A stretch of 64,000 nt of DNA. Source: Ciceribacter sichuanensis (GTDB taxonomy: Bacteria; Pseudomonadota; Alphaproteobacteria; Rhizobiales; Rhizobiaceae). The notes under the pieces were generated by a model. The model was given only the letters and a program-made list of their open reading frames with translations, did no database searches and had not been told where the DNA came from. The position numbers and the translations under genes are program-made. Shown in pieces: positions 26,996 through 36,418 of this stretch (the first letter of the stretch is position 1; every line of letters starts with the position of its first letter). The stretch lies in NCBI RefSeq assembly GCF_024055605.1, contig NZ_JAMXLX010000011.1:1-64000 (forward strand), written 5' to 3'.

Positions 26996-28357
26996 TCAGG
27001 ATTTTCCGGCGCGGGACGCCTTCAGCGCCTGATTGCGCTCGCGGATCGCCTTGGCGCGTTCCGGCTTGATTTCCTGCCGGGCGCGTCCGAGCGCCAGCGC
27101 GTCAGCCGGAACATCCTGCGTAATGACACTGCCGGAGGCGACGAACGCACCGTCACCAATGGATACGGGCGCCACCAGCGCCGAGTTGGAGCCGATGAAA
27201 GCGCGCTCTCCGATACGGGTCTCGTGCTTGTTGATGCCGTCGTAATTGCAGGTGATCGTGCCGGCCCCGATATTGGCGTCCGCGCCGATCGTCGCATCGC
27301 CGATATAGGTCAGGTGGTTAACCTTGGCGCCCTTGCCGATCTCGGCCTTCTTCACTTCGCAGAAATTGCCGACCTTTGAACCTTCCGCCAGATTGGCGCC
27401 CGGCCGCAGCCGCGCAAACGGTCCGACGGTGGCGCCGGCCGCCACATAGGCGCCCTCGATATGCGAAAAGGCATGGATGATCGCGCCCCCCTCTATCACC
27501 GCGCCGGGGCCGAAGACGACGTTCGGCTCGATTAAGGCGTCCCGTCCGATCACCGTGTCGTACGAGAGGAAAACGGTTTCCGGCGCGATCATCGAAACGC
27601 CGGAAATCATCAGTTCATGCCGGCGACGTTCCTGCCACAGGCGTTCGATGGCAGCGAGTTCCGCACGATTGTTGCAGCCTGTCAGTTCGGCCTCCGGCGC
27701 GTCGACGGCGACCGCGCGGCCGCCGAGCGAGCGGGCGATTTCCACGAGATCCGTCAGGTAGTATTCCCCTTTGACGTTGGCATTGCCGATCCGCGAAAGA
27801 AGATCGAGCGCCTTCTTGCCGTCGATCGCCATCAGGCCGCTGTTGCACCAGGTGACGGCGCGCTCTTCATCGCTCGCATCCTTTTCCTCGCGGATGGCGA
27901 CGAGTTCGCCATTCTCGACGAGCAGACGTCCGTAGCCGGTCGGCTTTTCGGTGTGGAAGCCGATGACGGCGACATCGTTGCCCTTCGCCAGCGCTTGCCG
28001 CGCGGCGATCAGCGGTCCAGCGGTGATCAGCGGCACATCACCATAGGCGACGAGGATATCGTCATAACCGCGGGCAATCGCCTCGCGCGCCGCGAGAACC
28101 GCATGACCGGTGCCGAGCCGTTCCGTCTGCACGAAGGGTGTGACGTCGATGCCTTCGACGCTGGCGGCCTTTGCGACCTTTTCCGCATCGCGGCCTACCA
28201 CCAGGGCGACATCCGATATGCCCGAAGTCGCGATGATGGCCATCACATGGGCGATCATCGGCCGTCCGGCGACCGGATGCAGCACCTTCGACATGGAGGA
28301 CTTCATGCGGGTGCTTTCGCCTGCGGCGAGGATGACGGCGAGACAGCTGCGGCTCAT
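26996..28357 (-). CDS. glmU: Bifunctional N-acetylglucosamine-1-P uridyltransferase / GlcN-1-P acetyltransferase GlmU
   Basis: 453 aa. The N-terminal nucleotidyltransferase starts SCLAVILAAGESTRMKS (G-x-G-T-R-M-type loop). The C-terminal left-handed beta-helix hexapeptide domain contains KKAEIGKGAKVNHLTYIGDA and TITCNYDGINKHET, as in other GlmU proteins. ATG 28357 gives the standard N-terminus; the open frame to 28471 crosses the terminator. It acts with GlmS in peptidoglycan/LPS precursor synthesis. Confidence 0.97.
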   Translation of the reverse strand: MSRSCLAVILAAGESTRMKSSMSKVLHPVAGRPMIAHVMAIIATSGISDVALVVGRDAEKVAKAASVEGIDVTPFVQTERLGTGHAVLAAREAIARGYDDILVAYGDVPLITAGPLIAARQALAKGNDVAVIGFHTEKPTGYGRLLVENGELVAIREEKDASDEERAVTWCNSGLMAIDGKKALDLLSRIGNANVKGEYYLTDLVEIARSLGGRAVAVDAPEAELTGCNNRAELAAIERLWQERRRHELMISGVSMIAPETVFLSYDTVIGRDALIEPNVVFGPGAVIEGGAIIHAFSHIEGAYVAAGATVGPFARLRPGANLAEGSKVGNFCEVKKAEIGKGAKVNHLTYIGDATIGADANIGAGTITCNYDGINKHETRIGERAFIGSNSALVAPVSIGDGAFVASGSVITQDVPADALALGRARQEIKPERAKAIRERNQALKASRAGKS

Positions 28358-28439
28358 GATTGCTCCGGCGTGGTTCCGATTCAGGAAATTGTTGTTCGGC
28401 CCGGTACATAGCAGCAACGCTTCACCGGAACAAAGAACA

Positions 28440-28469
28440 AAAAGGGCGCCGCAGGACGGCGCCCTTTTC
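28440..28469 (-). terminator. Intrinsic terminator after the BMP-transporter operon
   Basis: AAAAGGGCGCCG (28440-28451), CAGGA, CGGCGCCCTTTT (28457-28468). On the minus strand it follows the BMP gene stop by about 20 bp and separates that operon from glmU. Confidence 0.85.
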
Positions 28470-28490
28470 AAAAATCATTGCGGCCTGAAA

Positions 28491-29564
28491 TTATTGCGGC
28501 AGCTTGTCGTCCACGCCTTCGACATAGAAGTTCATGCCGAGCAGTGTGCCGTCGTCAGCCTTCTCGCCTTCCTTCAGCCACGGCGTGCCGTCCTGCTTGT
28601 TGACCGGGCCGGTGAACGGATGCAGCTCACCCGACTTGATCTTGGCTTCGGTCGCTTCGGCAAGCGCCTTCACGTCGTCAGGCATGTTGGTGTAGGGGGC
28701 CATGGTCAGGATGCCGTCTTTCAGGCCGTCCCAGCTCTGCTGCGACTTCCAGGTGCCGTCGAGAAGCGCCTGCGTGCGCTTGATGTAATAGGCGCCCCAG
28801 GTGTCCTTGATCGCGGTCAGCTGGGTATTCGGACCGGCGGCGATCATGTCGGAAGCCTGGCCGAAGGCCTTGATGCCGCGCTCCTGTGCGACCTGCATCG
28901 GAGCGGTGGTGTCGGTATGCTGGGTGAGGATGTCGACGCCCTGGTCGATGAGAGCCTTGGCGGCGTCTGCTTCCTTGCCCGGGTCGAACCATGTGTTGGC
29001 CCAGATGACCTTCATCTTGAAGTTCGGGTTGACCGACTTCGCGCCGAGTTCGAAGGCGTTGATGCCCATGACCACTTCCGGAATCGGGAAGGAGGCGATG
29101 TAGCCTGCGAGGCCCTTCTGCGACATCTTGCCGGCGATCACGCCCTGGATGTAGCGGCCTTCATAGAAACGCGAGTTGTAGGTGGCGACGTTGTCGGCGG
29201 TCTTGAAGCCGGTCGCGTGCTCGAACTTCACGTCGGGGAACTTCGCGGCAACCTTGATGGTCGCGTCCATGAAGCCGAAGGACGTGGTGAAGATCAGCTT
29301 GCAGTCCGAACGGGCGAGACGCTCGATGGCGCGCTCGGCATCCGGGCCTTCCGGCACGCTTTCGAGGAAAGGCGTGTCGATCTTGTCGCCGAAGTGAGCC
29401 TGAAGCTCCTGCCGGGCGATGTCATGGGCCTGCGTCCAGCCGCCGTCGGTCTTGGTGCCGACATAGACGAAGCAGACCTTGGTCTTGTCTTCTGCTGCGG
29501 CAGTGCCGGCGAGACCGCCGAGCGCGGCTGTCGTGGCAGCCAGTGCCAAAAACAGTTTCTTCAT
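28491..29564 (-). CDS. BMP-family (nucleoside-type) ABC transporter substrate-binding protein
   Basis: 357 aa. A signal peptide (MKKLFLALAATTAALGGLAG, cleavage near TAAAE) is followed by a PnrA/BmpA-like domain: VYVGTKTDGGWTQAHD, ATGFKTADNVATYNSRFYEG and GINAFELGAKSVNP. Members of this family with this permease/ATPase pattern bind purine or other nucleosides, sometimes other heterocycles. It is last in the operon (ATPase, permease, permease, binding protein), 37 bp after the second permease. Confidence 0.9.
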   Translation of the reverse strand: MKKLFLALAATTAALGGLAGTAAAEDKTKVCFVYVGTKTDGGWTQAHDIARQELQAHFGDKIDTPFLESVPEGPDAERAIERLARSDCKLIFTTSFGFMDATIKVAAKFPDVKFEHATGFKTADNVATYNSRFYEGRYIQGVIAGKMSQKGLAGYIASFPIPEVVMGINAFELGAKSVNPNFKMKVIWANTWFDPGKEADAAKALIDQGVDILTQHTDTTAPMQVAQERGIKAFGQASDMIAAGPNTQLTAIKDTWGAYYIKRTQALLDGTWKSQQSWDGLKDGILTMAPYTNMPDDVKALAEATEAKIKSGELHPFTGPVNKQDGTPWLKEGEKADDGTLLGMNFYVEGVDDKLPQ

Positions 29565-29601
29565 GATAACCCCTATCCTGGTTTGTTGATTTTGTTGAGC
29601 T

Positions 29602-30522
29602 TTATCTATCCGGCACGAAGGGCTTGCCCAGCGAGGCCGGTGTGTTGATCAGCGTCGTGCGCCGATTATGGGAAATTATGATCAGGACGACAATGGTCGC
29701 GGCATAGGGCAGCGCAGAGAGAAACTGCGAGGGTAAACCAATGCCGAATGCCTGAGCGTGCAATTGGCCGATGGTGACGGCGCCGAAGAGATAGCCGCCG
29801 GCCAGCACCCGCCACGGACGCCACGATGCGAAAACCACCAGCGCCAGCGCGATCCAGCCGCGTCCCGCGGACATGTTCTCCACCCATTGCGGCGTGTAGA
29901 CGAGCGACAGTTGCGCGCCCGCCAGACCCGCACAGGCGCCGCCGAACATGACGGCGAGATAGCGAGTGCGGATCACATGGATGCCGAGCGTATGCGCCGA
30001 GGCGTGATTGTCGCCGATGGCGCGCAGCTTGAGCCCTGCGCGCGTCGCAAACAGGAACCAGTTGACCCCGATGACCAGCAGGATCGACAGGTAGAAGATC
30101 AGGTCCTGCTTGAACAGCAGCGGCCCGAGGAACGGAATGTCGGCAAGCAGCGGAATGATGATCGGCTGCAGCTTGATACCCGGCACGCCGACGAAACTCT
30201 CGCCCAGCATGCCCGATACGCCGAGGCCTAGAATGGTCAACGCAAGACCGGTCGCAACCTGATTGGCGACCAGCGTCAGCGTCAGGAAACCGAAGAGCAG
30301 CGAGAAGGCAGCACCCGAAACGATGCCGGCGACAATGCCGAGAAACGGCGAGCCGGTCGTGTGGGAGGCAGCGAAGGCACAGACCGCGCCGATGATCATC
30401 ATGCCCTCGACGCCGAGGTTGAGCACGCCCGAGCGTTCGGTGACGAGTTCGCCGAGCGCGGCGATGACCAGCGGCGTGGAGGCGGTGATGATGGTAAGGA
30501 GGATGGCTTCCAGAATCATCAT
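29602..30522 (-). CDS. Nucleoside-type ABC transporter permease, second subunit
   Basis: 306 aa, about eight to ten helices, of the BPD_transp_2 family (as in YufQ/NupQ and ribose permeases). Landmarks: TERSGVLNLGVEGMM near the N-terminus and RAIGDNHASAHTLGIHV in the cytoplasmic coupling loop. Its ATG overlaps the first permease stop by 4 bp (30519-30522). It forms a heterodimer with the product of 30519-31610. Confidence 0.92.
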   Translation of the reverse strand: MMILEAILLTIITASTPLVIAALGELVTERSGVLNLGVEGMMIIGAVCAFAASHTTGSPFLGIVAGIVSGAAFSLLFGFLTLTLVANQVATGLALTILGLGVSGMLGESFVGVPGIKLQPIIIPLLADIPFLGPLLFKQDLIFYLSILLVIGVNWFLFATRAGLKLRAIGDNHASAHTLGIHVIRTRYLAVMFGGACAGLAGAQLSLVYTPQWVENMSAGRGWIALALVVFASWRPWRVLAGGYLFGAVTIGQLHAQAFGIGLPSQFLSALPYAATIVVLIIISHNRRTTLINTPASLGKPFVPDR

Positions 30523-31610
30523 GCACCTTTGCCGAGCGCGGACCGGACCTTGGAGGTCACGATCCGGATCTTGTAGTGGATCAGCGTGTCACAGGAGAGC
30601 ACGAAGAACAGCAGCAGCCCCTGAAAGACGCGGGTGACCTTGTCGGACACCCCGATCGAAAGCTGCGCGCCCTCGCCGCCGAGATAGGTCAGCGCCAGCA
30701 CGAGGCCGGCAGCGATGATGCCGAGCGGATTGAGCCTTCCGAGAAAGGCGACGATGATCGCCGTGAAGCCATAGCCCGGCGAAATCGACGGCTGCAGATG
30801 TCCGATGGAGCCTGAGACCTCGGAAATCCCGGCAAGGCCGGCGAAGGCGCCCGAAAGCAGCATCGAGAACCACACCATGCCGCGGGACGAGAACCCGGCG
30901 AAGCGCCCTGCCCGTTCCGACTGGCCGAGCACCACGACCTGAAAACCCTTCAGCGTGTAGCGCATCATGAACCAGATGCCGACGGCGGCAATGATGGCGA
31001 AGGCAAAGCCCCAATGGGCACGACCGGAGGCCAGCATTTCCGGCAGCACGGCTTCCGTCACGAAGCTCCGGCTCTGGGGAAAGTTGTAGCCCTGCGGGTC
31101 ACGCCATGCGCCGCGCACCAGCCAGTCAAGGAAGAGCTGCGCGATATAGACCAGCATCAGGCTGGTCAGGATCTCGTTGGTGTTGAAGCGGGTTTTCAGC
31201 AGCGCCGGAATAGCCGCGTAAAGTGCGCCGCCAAGCGCACCCATCACCATCATCAGCGGCAGCAGCAGCGGCGAATGCCATTCGTAGAAGACGACCGGCA
31301 GGAACGAACCGGTGATCGCGCCGATGGTGAACTGCCCTTCCGCGCCGATATTCCAGTTATTCGAGCGATAACAGATCGATAGCCCCACCGCGATCAGGAT
31401 CAGCGGTCCGGCCTTGATCGCAAGCTCGTGCAGCGACCACACCTCGAGCAGCGGCTCGATGAAGAAACTGTAGAGCGCCGATACCGGGTCCTTGCCCAGC
31501 AGCGCAAACATCACGCCTCCGAAGAACACCGTCAGCGCCAGCGCCAGAAGTGGCGAAACGACGGCGAACAGACCCGACATGCGGGCGCGCTTTTCGAGTT
31601 CAATGCGCAT
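30519..31610 (-). CDS. Nucleoside-type ABC transporter permease, first subunit
   Basis: 363 aa, BPD_transp_2 family (YufP/NupP-like). It begins with a basic cytosolic stretch (RIELEKRARMSG), and contains YRSNNWNIGAEGQ and a coupling loop with LGQSERAGRFAGFSSRGM. It overlaps the ATPase gene by 11 bp and the second permease by 4 bp, so the three are tightly coupled. Confidence 0.92.
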   Translation of the reverse strand: MRIELEKRARMSGLFAVVSPLLALALTVFFGGVMFALLGKDPVSALYSFFIEPLLEVWSLHELAIKAGPLILIAVGLSICYRSNNWNIGAEGQFTIGAITGSFLPVVFYEWHSPLLLPLMMVMGALGGALYAAIPALLKTRFNTNEILTSLMLVYIAQLFLDWLVRGAWRDPQGYNFPQSRSFVTEAVLPEMLASGRAHWGFAFAIIAAVGIWFMMRYTLKGFQVVVLGQSERAGRFAGFSSRGMVWFSMLLSGAFAGLAGISEVSGSIGHLQPSISPGYGFTAIIVAFLGRLNPLGIIAAGLVLALTYLGGEGAQLSIGVSDKVTRVFQGLLLFFVLSCDTLIHYKIRIVTSKVRSALGKGA

Positions 31611-33162
31611 CGGCAGTCTCCAGCCCGTGCATGCCGCCCATCAGCAGGCCGATCTTTTCGCGTGTCATCGTTGCCGCCGGATAGGCGTCGGAGAGCTTGC
31701 CCTCGGAAATCGCGGCAATGCTGGTCGCCACCTCGAAGATCTCGTCGAGATCCTGGCTGATCACCACCACGGCCGAGCCTGAACGGGCGAGATTGACGAG
31801 CGCCTGCCGGATACGGCTTGCTGCCCCTGCATCCACGCCCCAGGTCGGCTGGTTCACCACCATCACGGCCGGTTGACGATCGAGTTCGCGCCCGACGATG
31901 AATTTCTGCAGGTTGCCGCCCGAGAGCGAACCGGCGGCCGGATCGTCGCCGCTCTTTCGCACATCCATCGCCTCGGAAATCCGCTGTGCCGCCTTGCGAA
32001 TGGTATCGTACCGAATGAGCTTGAGTGCCCCACCGGCAAGAAATGCCTTGGCGTCGGAACGATTGCGGGCAAGCAGCAGGTTGTCGGAAAGCGACAGGGC
32101 CGGAACTGCCGCATGGCCGTGCCGCTCTTCCGGCACGAAGCCGGCGCCCATCAGCCTTCGGGCCGAGATACCGAGACGGCCGACAGCCCGGTCGCGAATA
32201 CGGACCGATTCATTGTCATCGACTGTATGCTCGCCCGAAAGTGCATCAAAAAGCTCGCCCTGGCCGTTACCCGCGACACCCGCGATCGCCAGCACTTCGC
32301 CGGCCTTCACGCGCAGCGACACATCCTTGAGCGACATGGCAAACGGTGTGCGCGCGCTGACCGAAAGATGGCGCGTTTCCAGAAGCACTTCGCCGGTCGA
32401 GACGTCGTCGTCGCGATGGACGCCTGCGACCTCCGAGCCCACCATCATACGGGCGAGCGAGGCCGGCGTCTCCGAGCGAGGATCGCACTGACCCGTGACC
32501 TTGCCGTGGCGCAGAACCGTGGCGCGATCGCAGATGCGCTGAACCTCTTCCAGCCTGTGACTGATATAGAGTACCGAACGTCCCTCGGCTTTCAGCTTGA
32601 ACAGCGTTTCGAACAGCCGGTCGGCTTCCTGCGGGGTCAGAACCGAGGTCGGTTCGTCGAGAATGATCAGACGAGGGTTTTGCAGGAGCGCGCGCACGAT
32701 CTCGATGCGCTGGCGTTCGCCCACCGAAAGATCGGCCACATGCGCATCGGGATCGAGCGGCAGTCCGTAAGCCTTCGAAAGCTCAGCGGCCTTTTTGGAG
32801 ATTTCGGAGATCGACACGGCTTCATCGAGCGCAAGCGCGATGTTTTCGGCAACCGTCAGCGCTTCGAACAGCGAAAAATGCTGGAAGACCATGCCGACGC
32901 CGAGCTTGCGGGCGGCAGCCGGCGACGGGATGGAGACCTGCTCGCCCTGCCATGAAATCGTGCCGGCGGATGGCGCCAGAATTCCGAACAGCATCTTGAC
33001 GAGTGTCGATTTGCCAGCGCCGTTTTCGCCGAGCAGCGCATGGATCTCTCCATGGCCAATATCGAGGTCGATGCCGTTACAGGCGGTGAAACTGCCGAAC
33101 AGCTTCGTAAGCCCCTGCACGGCAAGAAGCGAACCGGCCGCCTTCATGTCGGTATTCGACAC
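31600..33162 (-). CDS. Nucleoside-type ABC transporter ATPase (two-domain)
   Basis: About 520 aa with two tandem nucleotide-binding domains. Domain 1 has GENGAGKST, LSVGERQRIEIVRALL and ILDEPTSVLTPQE. Domain 2 is degenerate, as is normal for sugar/nucleoside importers (AGVAGNGQGE in place of Walker A, LSGGNLQKFIVGREL signature, NQPTWGVDAGA). The start is taken as GTG 33162 because GAGGGGGACAC lies directly before it; an ATG at 33213 lacks a ribosome-binding site and ATG 33147 is possible. First gene of the operon. Confidence 0.9.
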   Translation of the reverse strand: MSNTDMKAAGSLLAVQGLTKLFGSFTACNGIDLDIGHGEIHALLGENGAGKSTLVKMLFGILAPSAGTISWQGEQVSIPSPAAARKLGVGMVFQHFSLFEALTVAENIALALDEAVSISEISKKAAELSKAYGLPLDPDAHVADLSVGERQRIEIVRALLQNPRLIILDEPTSVLTPQEADRLFETLFKLKAEGRSVLYISHRLEEVQRICDRATVLRHGKVTGQCDPRSETPASLARMMVGSEVAGVHRDDDVSTGEVLLETRHLSVSARTPFAMSLKDVSLRVKAGEVLAIAGVAGNGQGELFDALSGEHTVDDNESVRIRDRAVGRLGISARRLMGAGFVPEERHGHAAVPALSLSDNLLLARNRSDAKAFLAGGALKLIRYDTIRKAAQRISEAMDVRKSGDDPAAGSLSGGNLQKFIVGRELDRQPAVMVVNQPTWGVDAGAASRIRQALVNLARSGSAVVVISQDLDEIFEVATSIAAISEGKLSDAYPAATMTREKIGLLMGGMHGLETADAH

Positions 33163-33287
33163 GTGTCCCCCTCGGTCATTTTGCCCCGGATCTTGTCCCT
33201 TGTCCGGATCCATATCGTCATATTGATAACGCGTTTGCGGCGTCGGGCAACTGATATCGCAGACTTTTTACGTTTTTTTGCACTGCA

Positions 33288-34028
33288 TTATCGATGCTTG
33301 ACGCCGCGGCTTCCGAGGGAGGGGAAGAACTGCAGCACGCCGCCGATGCAATAGAGGTAGAGGCCGGAAACGGAAAAGGCGACCTTGAGCCAGAGCGGAG
33401 TGTGGAAATGCAGGAGAAGTGCGTAGATGCCGAGAGCGCTCCAAACCAGGAACATCCCGAGATTGAGCGGCCGCAGCCGCTCCACGCGCACCGGATGCAG
33501 GAAGTGGATCGGCAGGAAGGTCAGGACGACGGAGATCGTCACGATGATCAGCGCCGTGTTGGCGTCCGCATCGATGACGAACAGCGTGAAGACAAGCATG
33601 TTCCAGACGACCGGGAAGCCTGAGAAGAAATATTCATCAGTCTTCATGCCGGTATCCGCATAGTAGATCGCGCTTGAAACCACGATCATGCCGGCCGCGA
33701 CGAAGGACCAGGGCTCGCCGATCATGCCGCTCTGATAGAGCGCGAAGGCCGGCAGCAGAACATAGGTTACGTAGTCGATGATGTTGTCCAGCGTGTCGCC
33801 GGACCAGTTCGGAAGCACTTCCTTGACCCGGACCTTGCGGGCGATCGGCCCGTCGATACCATCGACGAGAAGAGCGAGGCCGAGCCACCAGAACATGTCG
33901 ACGAAGCGAAGTTCTGCAGCGGCGACCACGCCGAGGAAGGCAAGGAACGAGCCCGAGGCTGTCAGGATGTGAACGGAGAAGGCCCGGATTTCCGCATAAG
34001 GAACCCGCCGGTAATTGAAGATTTTCAT
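33288..34028 (-). CDS. pcs: Phosphatidylcholine synthase
   Basis: 246 aa, about eight transmembrane helices. It condenses choline with CDP-diacylglycerol to phosphatidylcholine in the inner membrane. The CDP-alcohol phosphotransferase motif is seen as DGIDGPIARKVRVK...NWSGDTLDNIIDYVTY, i.e. DGxxAR...GxxxDxxxD. The N-terminal YAEIRAFSVHILTASGSFLA is as in rhizobial Pcs. It needs exogenous choline, so it is functionally tied to the quaternary-amine importer at 8.7-11.9 kb if that takes choline. Monocistronic, with about 125 bp to the ABC operon. Confidence 0.95.
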   Translation of the reverse strand: MKIFNYRRVPYAEIRAFSVHILTASGSFLAFLGVVAAAELRFVDMFWWLGLALLVDGIDGPIARKVRVKEVLPNWSGDTLDNIIDYVTYVLLPAFALYQSGMIGEPWSFVAAGMIVVSSAIYYADTGMKTDEYFFSGFPVVWNMLVFTLFVIDADANTALIIVTISVVLTFLPIHFLHPVRVERLRPLNLGMFLVWSALGIYALLLHFHTPLWLKVAFSVSGLYLYCIGGVLQFFPSLGSRGVKHR

Positions 34029-34215
34029 GTTCGCCGTGTCGCCCCCTTCAGACTGCGCATCGGTATCTAATGAAATCAGCGGTTTTGCAACCGGGAGCGC
34101 GCTGCGTCCTGTGTTTTGTCAATTTTTCCCGCCTCCCGGAAGGCTGAGCCATGCGCCAAATCGGCCCATGGATTTCGCCGCCGCCTCGGGCTAAAATGCA
34201 GGACGGAAGAATTGG

Positions 34216-35427
34216 ATGCATGACATGACACATTTCGATATCGCCGTGGTCGGCGGAGGCTTGGCCGGTTCCGTTGCAGCAATCGCTCTCGCGCGGGCCG
34301 GAAGGAACATTGCCCTGATCGCCCCGAAGGCGGCGACGAACGATGGCCGTACGACCGCTCTGATGGACCAGTCGATCCGCATGATGGAGCGGCTGGGCCT
34401 CTGGGAGGCGATCCGCCCTCATGCCGCCGCCCTTTCGACCATGCAGATCATCGATGGCACCAAGCGTCTCCTGCGCGCGCCAACCGTTGCCTTCCGCAGC
34501 GCGGAAATTGGGCTTGACGCCTTCGGATACAATATCCCCAACACCGCGCTGAATGACGTGCTGCGCAAGGCCGTTGAAGCCGAGACGCGGATCACGGTGT
34601 TCGGCGCAGTCGCAGAAGATATTGCGTTGGATGACAACAAGGTCAGGATCACGCTTTCAGGCGGCGAGGAACTGGAAGCCGATTTCGTCATCGGCGCCGA
34701 TGGCCGCAAGTCGAAGACGCGCGAAACCGCTGGTGTCGGTGTCCGCACATGGTCCTATCCGCAGACGGCTGTGGTGCTGAACTTCGCCCATACGCTGCCA
34801 CACCAGAACGTATCCACCGAATTCCATGGAGAGAGCGGGCCGTTTACGCAGGTTCCCCTGCCCGGCCAGCGTTCCAGCCTCGTCTGGGTGGTCGAGCCTA
34901 AGGAGGCAGAGCGTCTGCTCGGGCTCTCCCTTGCAGAGCTTTCCCAGGCCGTCGAAACCCGCATGCAGTCCATGTTGGGCAAGGTCACCGTCGAGGAAGG
35001 CGTTCAGGCCTGGCCGCTGTCGGGCATGACCGCCAATCGGTATGGCAAGGGCCGGGCCGCCTTCATCGGCGAAGCAGGCCATGCCTTCCCGCCGATCGGC
35101 GCACAGGGCCTGAACCTCAGCCTCCGCGATATCGCCACGCTCGAGGATATCCTGACGGACCGTTCGGGCAGCCCCATCGATGCCCGCGCCGGCGACCGTT
35201 TCGACGGACGTCGCAAGCTCGATGTCCTGTCGCGCACCGCAAGCGTCGATCTGTTGAACCGCTCGCTTTTGTCCAGCCTGCTGCCGGTTCAGATGCTGCG
35301 CGCAACCGGCCTGCAGATTCTTGCAAGCTTCGCGCCGCTCAGAAATCTGGTGATGCACGAAGGCGTCGCACCCGGCCACAGCCTCAGCGCCTTCCCCAGG
35401 TTTCTAAGGGAAAAGATCCGGCGGTAA
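34216..35427 (+). CDS. UbiH/UbiF-family FAD-dependent monooxygenase
   Basis: 403 aa. Dinucleotide motif FDIAVVGGGLAGSVAAIALARAG at the N-terminus, the second flavin motif DFVIGADGRKSKTRE in the middle, and GEAGHAFPPIGAQGLNLSLRD (GD-type motif, here GEAGH) near residue 285. These are the three fingerprints of class A aromatic hydroxylases. In alphaproteobacteria such proteins hydroxylate the ubiquinone ring, and which carbon cannot be decided here. The 3' end overlaps the convergent AEC carrier gene by 24 bp. Confidence 0.88.
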   Translation: MHDMTHFDIAVVGGGLAGSVAAIALARAGRNIALIAPKAATNDGRTTALMDQSIRMMERLGLWEAIRPHAAALSTMQIIDGTKRLLRAPTVAFRSAEIGLDAFGYNIPNTALNDVLRKAVEAETRITVFGAVAEDIALDDNKVRITLSGGEELEADFVIGADGRKSKTRETAGVGVRTWSYPQTAVVLNFAHTLPHQNVSTEFHGESGPFTQVPLPGQRSSLVWVVEPKEAERLLGLSLAELSQAVETRMQSMLGKVTVEEGVQAWPLSGMTANRYGKGRAAFIGEAGHAFPPIGAQGLNLSLRDIATLEDILTDRSGSPIDARAGDRFDGRRKLDVLSRTASVDLLNRSLLSSLLPVQMLRATGLQILASFAPLRNLVMHEGVAPGHSLSAFPRFLREKIRR

Positions 35428-36366
35428 CGCACCGGACTTGATCGCGTAGAGCAGACCGGAAACTGAAAGCACAGAGATAAGTGTGGTGATCAGGATCGTC
35501 GCCGATGCCCGCTCCTGCCACACGCCATATTGCTGGCCGATGACGAAGACATTCGTTGCCGTCGGCAGCGATGCGAGCAGCACGGCGGTATAGACCCACA
35601 GCGGATCGAAATTGCCGGCAAGGCTCAGCACCACATAGACGACGAGCGGATGAAGCACGAGCTTGATCGGCACGATATAGCCAAGCTCGACCGGAACACG
35701 ATTCAGCGGCCGCAGCGCCAGCGTCACGCCCATCGCGAAAAGCGCACAGGGAGCGGCTGCCTGCGCCAGATAGTCGATCAGCCTCTGCAGGGCGACCGGC
35801 GGTTCGAACGATAATGCCGCGGCGAGAAAACCGACGGCCGTCGCGATGATGAAGGGATGGTAGGCAATCCTTTTCGCCACATCGAGCGCCACCCGCCCCG
35901 GCCGCCGTTCCTCTCCGCCGGCAAAGGCCATCAGTGCGGGTGCCGCCGTGAAATGGGCGGCATTCTCGAAGCAGAAGATCAGCGCCACCGGCACTGCCGC
36001 CGCCTCCCCGAAGGCAAGCAGGGCAAGACCGGGACCCATGTAGCCGATATTGCCGTAGGCTCCGGCAAGCGCCTGCATCGTGCAGTCCGCGGTGCTATTG
36101 CCACGTATCAGGCGGCCGATCAGGAAAACCAGCAGGAATATCCCATACGTCGCGGCCATCGCGGCGGCGATGAAATCGATGCGGGTCAGTTCGGAAAGCG
36201 GCGTGCGTGACACGAGCTTGAAGAACAGAGCCGGCAAGGAGACATAGATGACGAAGAAGTTGAGCCAGCCGAGCGCACTGGCTTCATGCTTCGACAGCTT
36301 TCCGGAAATATAGCCGATCAGGATCAGCCCGAAGAAGGGCAGAACCAGCGCAATGATGTCCCCCAT
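35404..36366 (-). CDS. AEC-family (auxin efflux carrier-like) transporter
   Basis: 320 aa, about ten hydrophobic helices of the Mem_trans/AEC family, with YGNIGYMGPGLAL in helix 4-5 and NVFVIGQQYGVWQERASATI near the C-terminus. Bacterial members carry organic acids or malonate-like anions, and the substrate here is unknown. Neighbours are ccdA upstream on the same strand (52 bp) and the convergent hydroxylase. Confidence 0.88.
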   Translation of the reverse strand: MGDIIALVLPFFGLILIGYISGKLSKHEASALGWLNFFVIYVSLPALFFKLVSRTPLSELTRIDFIAAAMAATYGIFLLVFLIGRLIRGNSTADCTMQALAGAYGNIGYMGPGLALLAFGEAAAVPVALIFCFENAAHFTAAPALMAFAGGEERRPGRVALDVAKRIAYHPFIIATAVGFLAAALSFEPPVALQRLIDYLAQAAAPCALFAMGVTLALRPLNRVPVELGYIVPIKLVLHPLVVYVVLSLAGNFDPLWVYTAVLLASLPTATNVFVIGQQYGVWQERASATILITTLISVLSVSGLLYAIKSGALPPDLFP

Positions 36367-36418
36367 GGCCGCCTCTCCTCAAGATTCCGGCCGGTCGCAT
36401 GCGACCTATATTTTTGGC

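Noticed and set aside
28110..29648. 512-codon plus-strand open frame opposite the BMP binding protein and glmU
   Set aside because: Spans two real genes and a terminator on the other strand; shadow frame.
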